Below, one piece after another: positions 6,181 to 7,978 of a stretch of 7,978 bases of DNA. The translations under genes and the position numbers were made by a program. Location: NCBI GenBank assembly GCA_023269295.1, contig JAHFTU010000012.1:5094-13071 (forward strand), written 5' to 3'. This DNA comes from Candidatus Woesearchaeota archaeon (lineage in GTDB: Archaea > Nanobdellota > Nanobdellia > Woesearchaeales > UBA10216). The notes beneath the pieces are model-generated. The model was not told where the DNA came from and ran no database searches. It saw only the letters and a list, made by a program, of their open reading frames with translations. How positions within the stretch are numbered: the first letter of the stretch is position 1; the number at the start of each line of letters is the position of its first letter.

Positions 6181-6891
6181 GTGAAACCCTGGCTGATACC
6201 CTTGGCAATCATCGCAGCCTATGCGGTTGCACAGATGCTCTTTTCAGGATATTTCTTCCTGAAATCCCCGCAATTAGCAAAGCAGTCATTTGCCGGCCAC
6301 AGCGAGCATGGAAACAAGCCTGCACCAGAGCTAAAGGTTTTCCTCGCAGGCGACAGCGTTGCAGCAGGAATCGGCGCCACAAGCTTCAACACCAGCCTGG
6401 GCGGCAGGCTTGCAAACAGCCTTGCAAAAGACCACCACGTAATATTCACAAACGCCGCAGTGAGCGGCAGCCGAATGTCAGACCTCACAGCTGTCCCTGA
6501 AGAAAGGCAGGATATAATCGTGCTTTTCATAGCGTCCAATGACCTGTTCCACTTCACCAGCCTGGAAAAATTTGAAAAAAGCACAGAAGCAGCCCTGGAA
6601 CAGTACTCCGCACAAGGCAAAAAGGTAATAATTGTCGGTCCGGCCGATATAGGGGGAGCAACCGCCATTCCACTCGTCCTAAAGCCGATATATGCCCTGC
6701 GCTGGCCAAAATACGCTGCCATCATGAGAACAGCCGCGGCGAAATACCCCAACGTAACATACATTTATCCTGCCGAATACAAAGAAAAGCTAAAGACATA
6801 CGGCCATACCGAAGCAAAGGACGGCTTCCACCCGAACGACAGCGGCCACAAGTTCTGGGCAGATGTCATTCTGTCAGAACTCAAGCAATAG
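6181..6891 (+). CDS. Membrane-anchored SGNH (GDSL-like) hydrolase
   Basis: 236 residues from a GTG start, supported by the TATA box 27 nt upstream. Residues 4-27 form an N-terminal membrane helix or uncleaved signal anchor, so the catalytic part lies outside the cell. The SGNH blocks are present in order: block I GDS with nucleophile Ser59, block II Gly96 in SGSR, block III Asn120 in ASND, and block V Asp214-x2-His217 in DGFHPND. All four hallmark residues Ser, Gly, Asn and His are intact, so an active esterase is expected. Family members hydrolyse esters or thioesters, or remove acetyl groups from carbohydrate; the substrate cannot be read here. It is a single-gene unit, divergent from RNase J, and its stop is directly followed by a T-rich run (TTTGTTTTT, 6892-6900) and element E, which should terminate it. 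Confidence 0.88.
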   Translation: MKPWLIPLAIIAAYAVAQMLFSGYFFLKSPQLAKQSFAGHSEHGNKPAPELKVFLAGDSVAAGIGATSFNTSLGGRLANSLAKDHHVIFTNAAVSGSRMSDLTAVPEERQDIIVLFIASNDLFHFTSLEKFEKSTEAALEQYSAQGKKVIIVGPADIGGATAIPLVLKPIYALRWPKYAAIMRTAAAKYPNVTYIYPAEYKEKLKTYGHTEAKDGFHPNDSGHKFWADVILSELKQ

Positions 6892-6895
6892 TTTG

Positions 6896-6939
6896 TTTTT
6901 GGTCCAGCTTTTTGTGAGCATCAGTGAACAAAAAGGTGG
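6896..6939 (-). repeat. Small structured element E in the tRNA-Leu trailer; likely two-way terminator
   Basis: On the minus strand a 5' arm CCACCTTTTTGT and a 3' arm ACAAAAAGCTGG form a 12-position stem with one C.C mismatch and a 12-nt loop, followed by ACCAAAAA. Compared with the copy in the tRNA intron (TGACCTTTTTGC/GCAAAAAGCTCA), the outer pairs have changed on both sides (TGA/TCA to CCA/TGG) while the C.C mismatch and tail are kept. It starts 2 nt after the 3' end of tRNA-Leu. The T-runs on both strands make it a plausible terminator for the tRNA and for the SGNH gene. Confidence 0.6.
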
Positions 6940-6941
6940 AG

Positions 6942-7073
6942 TGCGGAGGACGTGATTCGAACACGTGAACCCACTAAGGGACAAGCTTATTCGTGATCTT
7001 TTTGGTTGAGCTTTTTGCTGCGCAAAAAGGTCATCTGAAGCTTGCGCATTTGACCAGGCTTTGCTACCCCCGC
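6942..7073 (-). tRNA. tRNA-Leu(CAG) with anticodon-loop intron
   Basis: Acceptor stem GCGGGGG/CCTCCGC has one G.T pair and discriminator A; CCA is not encoded. The D-arm has GG in the loop, and the anticodon stem is CAAGC/GCTTG. The anticodon CAG lies at 7035-7037. A long variable arm (CCC-TTAGT-GGG) and T-arm ACGTG-TTCGAAT-CACGT are present. The type II variable arm, A73 and CAG anticodon give Leu. Removing 46 nt after position 37 (7033 down to 6988) restores a 7-nt loop, TTCAGAA. The splice site folds as a relaxed bulge-helix-bulge: 3' bulge TAA, TTC/GAA helix, 5' bulge AGA, then TGA/TCA and CTTTTT/AAAAAG in the intron. The intron holds element C. Mature length is 86 nt. Confidence 0.9.
6988..7033 (-). 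repeat. tRNA-Leu intron containing small structured element C
   Basis: The 46-nt intron consists of TGACCTTTTTGC-GCA-GCAAAAAGCTCA, a hairpin with one C.C mismatch, followed by ACC and then AAAAAGATCA. The two AAAAAG-n-TCA segments are near direct repeats, and each can pair with the same TGACCTTTTT arm with one mismatch. Pairing with the distal copy forms the splice-site helix, while pairing with the proximal copy would disrupt it. AAAGCTCAACCAAAAA matches element B exactly over 16 nt. Confidence 0.65.
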
Positions 7074-7074
7074 G

Positions 7075-7104
7075 TGACCCTTTAGGAAAGGGTCAATCCA
7101 AAAC
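7075..7104 (+). repeat. Small structured element D directly upstream of tRNA-Leu
   Basis: TGACCCTTT-AGG-AAAGGGTCA is a perfect 9-bp stem with a 3-nt loop, followed by ATCCAAAA, the same tail as elements A and B. It is on the plus strand, opposite to tRNA-Leu, and its end lies 1 nt from the tRNA 5' end. In the tRNA transcript the hairpin would be in the leader if transcription starts upstream of 7104. Confidence 0.6.
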
Positions 7105-7150
7105 GAAGTAATTTATTAACACTGAATTAGTTAAGTTTACTTAAATTTAA
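7105..7150 (-). promoter_or_regulatory. AT-rich promoter region of tRNA-Leu
   Basis: Two TATA-like candidates read on the minus strand: GTTAATAAAT around 7111-7120, about 42 nt from the tRNA 5' end, and TTAAATTTAA at 7141-7150, about 72 nt away. The nearer would start transcription inside element D, while the farther would include D in the leader. Read-through from tRNA-Pro is also possible. Confidence 0.35.
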
Positions 7151-7178
7151 CGCAAATCTGCTTAGACATGGCAGGACT

Positions 7179-7182
7179 AAAA
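7179..7182 (-). terminator. Short T-run after tRNA-Pro
   Basis: TTTT immediately follows the 3' end of tRNA-Pro on the minus strand. It could be a weak archaeal terminator, but four Ts are too few to be sure, and the downstream tRNA-Leu lies in the same direction. Confidence 0.25.
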
Positions 7183-7286
7183 TGGGGCTGCTGGGATTCG
7201 AACCCAGACTACGTCGTCCCGAACGGCGTGTGTTATCACTCCAATTGAAGCTTTAACTTCAGTCGTCCAAGTTGCACTACAGCCCC
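7183..7286 (-). tRNA. tRNA-Pro(CGG) with noncanonical D-loop intron
   Basis: The acceptor stem is GGGGCTG/CAGCCCC with discriminator A and no encoded CCA. The T-arm is CTGGG-TTCGAAT-CCCAG. The anticodon arm is CGCCG-TTCGGGA-CGACG with anticodon CGG at 7219-7221; G37 and the loop TTCGGGA are typical of tRNA-Pro. No D-arm can be formed as written. Removing 31 nt (7266 down to 7236) yields D-stem GTG/CAC and loop AACTTGGTA with the canonical G18 G19 and A21. The site is a textbook bulge-helix-bulge: 4-bp helix ACTT/GAGT flanked by 3-nt bulges GGA and GAT, cut between bulge bases 2 and 3. The mature tRNA is 73 nt. C13.A22 and C29.A41 are unpaired. A palindromic TATA box lies about 30 nt upstream. 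Confidence 0.88.
7236..7266 (-). other. 31-nt intron in the D-loop of tRNA-Pro
   Basis: Placed between positions 19 and 20 of the tRNA. Its own hairpin is CGACTGAAG/CTTCAATTG (with a G.T and a C.A) capped by TTAAAG. Together with the ACTT/GAGT helix it forms the two-bulge substrate of archaeal tRNA splicing endonuclease. Outside the 37/38 site, such positions usually require the broad-specificity type of endonuclease. Confidence 0.8.
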
Positions 7287-7310
7287 GATATATTCCCGGT
7301 TAATGTGGAA

Positions 7311-7321
7311 ATATTTAAATA
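7311..7321. promoter_or_regulatory. Palindromic TATA box, probably shared by tRNA-Pro and the six-helix protein gene
   Basis: TATTTAAATA (7312-7321) is a perfect palindrome. Its centre lies about 30 nt from the tRNA-Pro 5' end on the minus strand and about 28 nt from the ATG at 7345 on the plus strand. Both spacings suit archaeal initiation, so one TBP site may serve both directions. Confidence 0.55.
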
Positions 7322-7344
7322 CAATGCGTTGTTGTGCTTACTTG

Positions 7345-7914
7345 ATGGAAACAAACCCTACACGGCAATTTGCCCTATGGGCCATGGTCGGCTTTTTTGT
7401 CTGTGGCGGACTGCTTTCAGCTCTTTTCTTCCTCTTCGGCTCTTTTGGCCAGATTCAGGGCCGCATCCTGGGCACTACCTTCAGCCTGGGTTTTTTCAGC
7501 CTGCTAATCCTTCTCAGCGCTTCAAAGTTTGATGATGAAGATCTTGCCTTTTTTGCCAGGTTAGGAGTTTTCGCAGGAGTCTTGGCTGCAGCTATGCTGC
7601 AACTGCTCATCTGGAAAATCTTAAACCCTAACACAATCGGATTCAGGATAATTGGCATATCTACTGTTGTGGCCTTTGCAGTTGCGCATACGATGGCGCT
7701 CTGGCGGAATGGTCTTTCGGAAGTGGCTGCAATCTCCCTTAGGCTAACACTGTTTTCCGTATTTGTTGTATCGATAATGCTTATTGTAATTATACTAAGC
7801 TTCAAAGGCAGCGGACTGTTTTATCGTGGATTGGGCTTTTTTGCAATCTTAGACGTAGCCGGAACCCTGGTAACACCCCTGCTTGGCAAGCTTACTCGAC
7901 CTAGCCCAGCTTAG
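7345..7914 (+). CDS. Six-helix integral membrane protein, unknown function
   Basis: 189 residues from the ATG at 7345. The longer in-frame ATG at 7303 is rejected because the TATA box at 7311-7321 lies inside that extension. Six hydrophobic segments are visible at about 10-32, 41-59, 68-90, 98-119, 130-152 and 158-181. The loops are short; the one after helix 2 is acidic (KFDDEDL, 61-67), and Arg/Lys cluster near residues 91-101, 121, 133 and 154-161. No conserved catalytic motif is seen; His115 and Trp90/Trp120 are the only striking polar or aromatic residues within helices. I do not recognise the family. The paired layout of helices is seen in many small archaeal membrane proteins. It ends 22 nt before the possible stop of a convergent gene on the minus strand. 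Confidence 0.75.
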   Translation: METNPTRQFALWAMVGFFVCGGLLSALFFLFGSFGQIQGRILGTTFSLGFFSLLILLSASKFDDEDLAFFARLGVFAGVLAAAMLQLLIWKILNPNTIGFRIIGISTVVAFAVAHTMALWRNGLSEVAAISLRLTLFSVFVVSIMLIVIILSFKGSGLFYRGLGFFAILDVAGTLVTPLLGKLTRPSPA

Positions 7915-7936
7915 CCAAAAGTGATTTGCAACCGTA

Positions 7937-7978
7937 TTATTTTACCAAAGAATCAAACTTAAGCTTATCAGAAAGCAG
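7937..7978 (-). CDS. Possible C-terminal end of a gene entering from the right
   Basis: Read on the minus strand from the window edge, one frame gives 13 codons (LLSDKLKFDSLVK) and then TAA at 7939-7937. The composition is that of a normal protein C-terminus, and convergence with the six-helix gene would fit the gene spacing. It is too short to identify and may be chance. Confidence 0.3.
   Translation of the reverse strand: MLSDKLKFDSLVK

Noticed and set aside
2221..7104. Repeats as ends of an IS200/IS605-type element (hairpins followed by TCAA)
   Set aside because: Hairpin plus TCAA is suggestive, but no transposase or TnpB fragment and no defined left-end cleavage site are seen. Kept only as one possible explanation.
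7303..7344. N-terminal extension of the six-helix protein from ATG 7303
   Set aside because: The extension would contain the TATA box, and the added residues do not fit the membrane topology; the ATG at 7345 is preferred.

Overview
The window looks like chromosomal DNA of an archaeon, most likely a DPANN lineage such as Woesearchaeota or a relative. The lineage is an inference, because there is no rRNA here. The archaeal signs are two intron-containing tRNA genes with no encoded CCA and bulge-helix-bulge (BHB) type splice sites, an archaeal-type RNase J, a short Ncs2/CTU2-like protein, a secreted Lon-domain protease of archaeal type, and several A/T-rich TATA boxes 25-31 nt upstream of GTG or ATG starts (leaderless style).

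Layout. 23-274: small two-helix membrane protein. 319-2412: exported, membrane-anchored S16 (Lon-type Ser/Lys) protease, whose last ~62 codons run through a structured repeat. 2221-2528: two ~105-114 nt structured elements (A and B) separated by further hairpins. 2667-3518: an Ncs2/CTU2-like gene followed closely by a two-helix membrane protein. 3666-4700: a lipoprotein-like phospholipase-D-fold enzyme with two HKD motifs. 4742-6082 (minus): RNase J, convergent with the PLD gene. 6181-6888 plus stop: membrane-anchored SGNH hydrolase, divergent from RNase J. 6942-7073 (minus): tRNA-Leu(CAG) with a 46-nt anticodon-loop intron. 7183-7286 (minus): tRNA-Pro(CGG) with a 31-nt intron inside the D-loop. 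7345-7914: six-helix membrane protein. 7937-7978 (minus): possible 3' end of another gene.

The most notable thing is a family of at least five structured repeats: a 5' arm like TGACC-n-TTT, a variable core, a 3' arm like AAAG-n-TCA, and a tail A(T)CCAAAA. Two large copies (A, B) share a two-hairpin core whose stems differ in sequence but keep pairing and keep a bulged A. Three small copies sit in the leader (D), intron (C) and trailer (E) of the same tRNA-Leu. In E the closing base pairs have changed on both sides while a C.C mismatch is retained. I do not recognise this family. It could be a small RNA family, a palindromic mobile element, or a processing/termination signal.

Functionally the genes fall in two groups. 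Three exported or anchored hydrolases (protease, PLD-like, SGNH) suggest processing of surface or environmental polymers. RNase J, the Ncs2-like protein and the two intron-bearing tRNAs concern RNA maturation and modification. Nothing shows that they are co-regulated.
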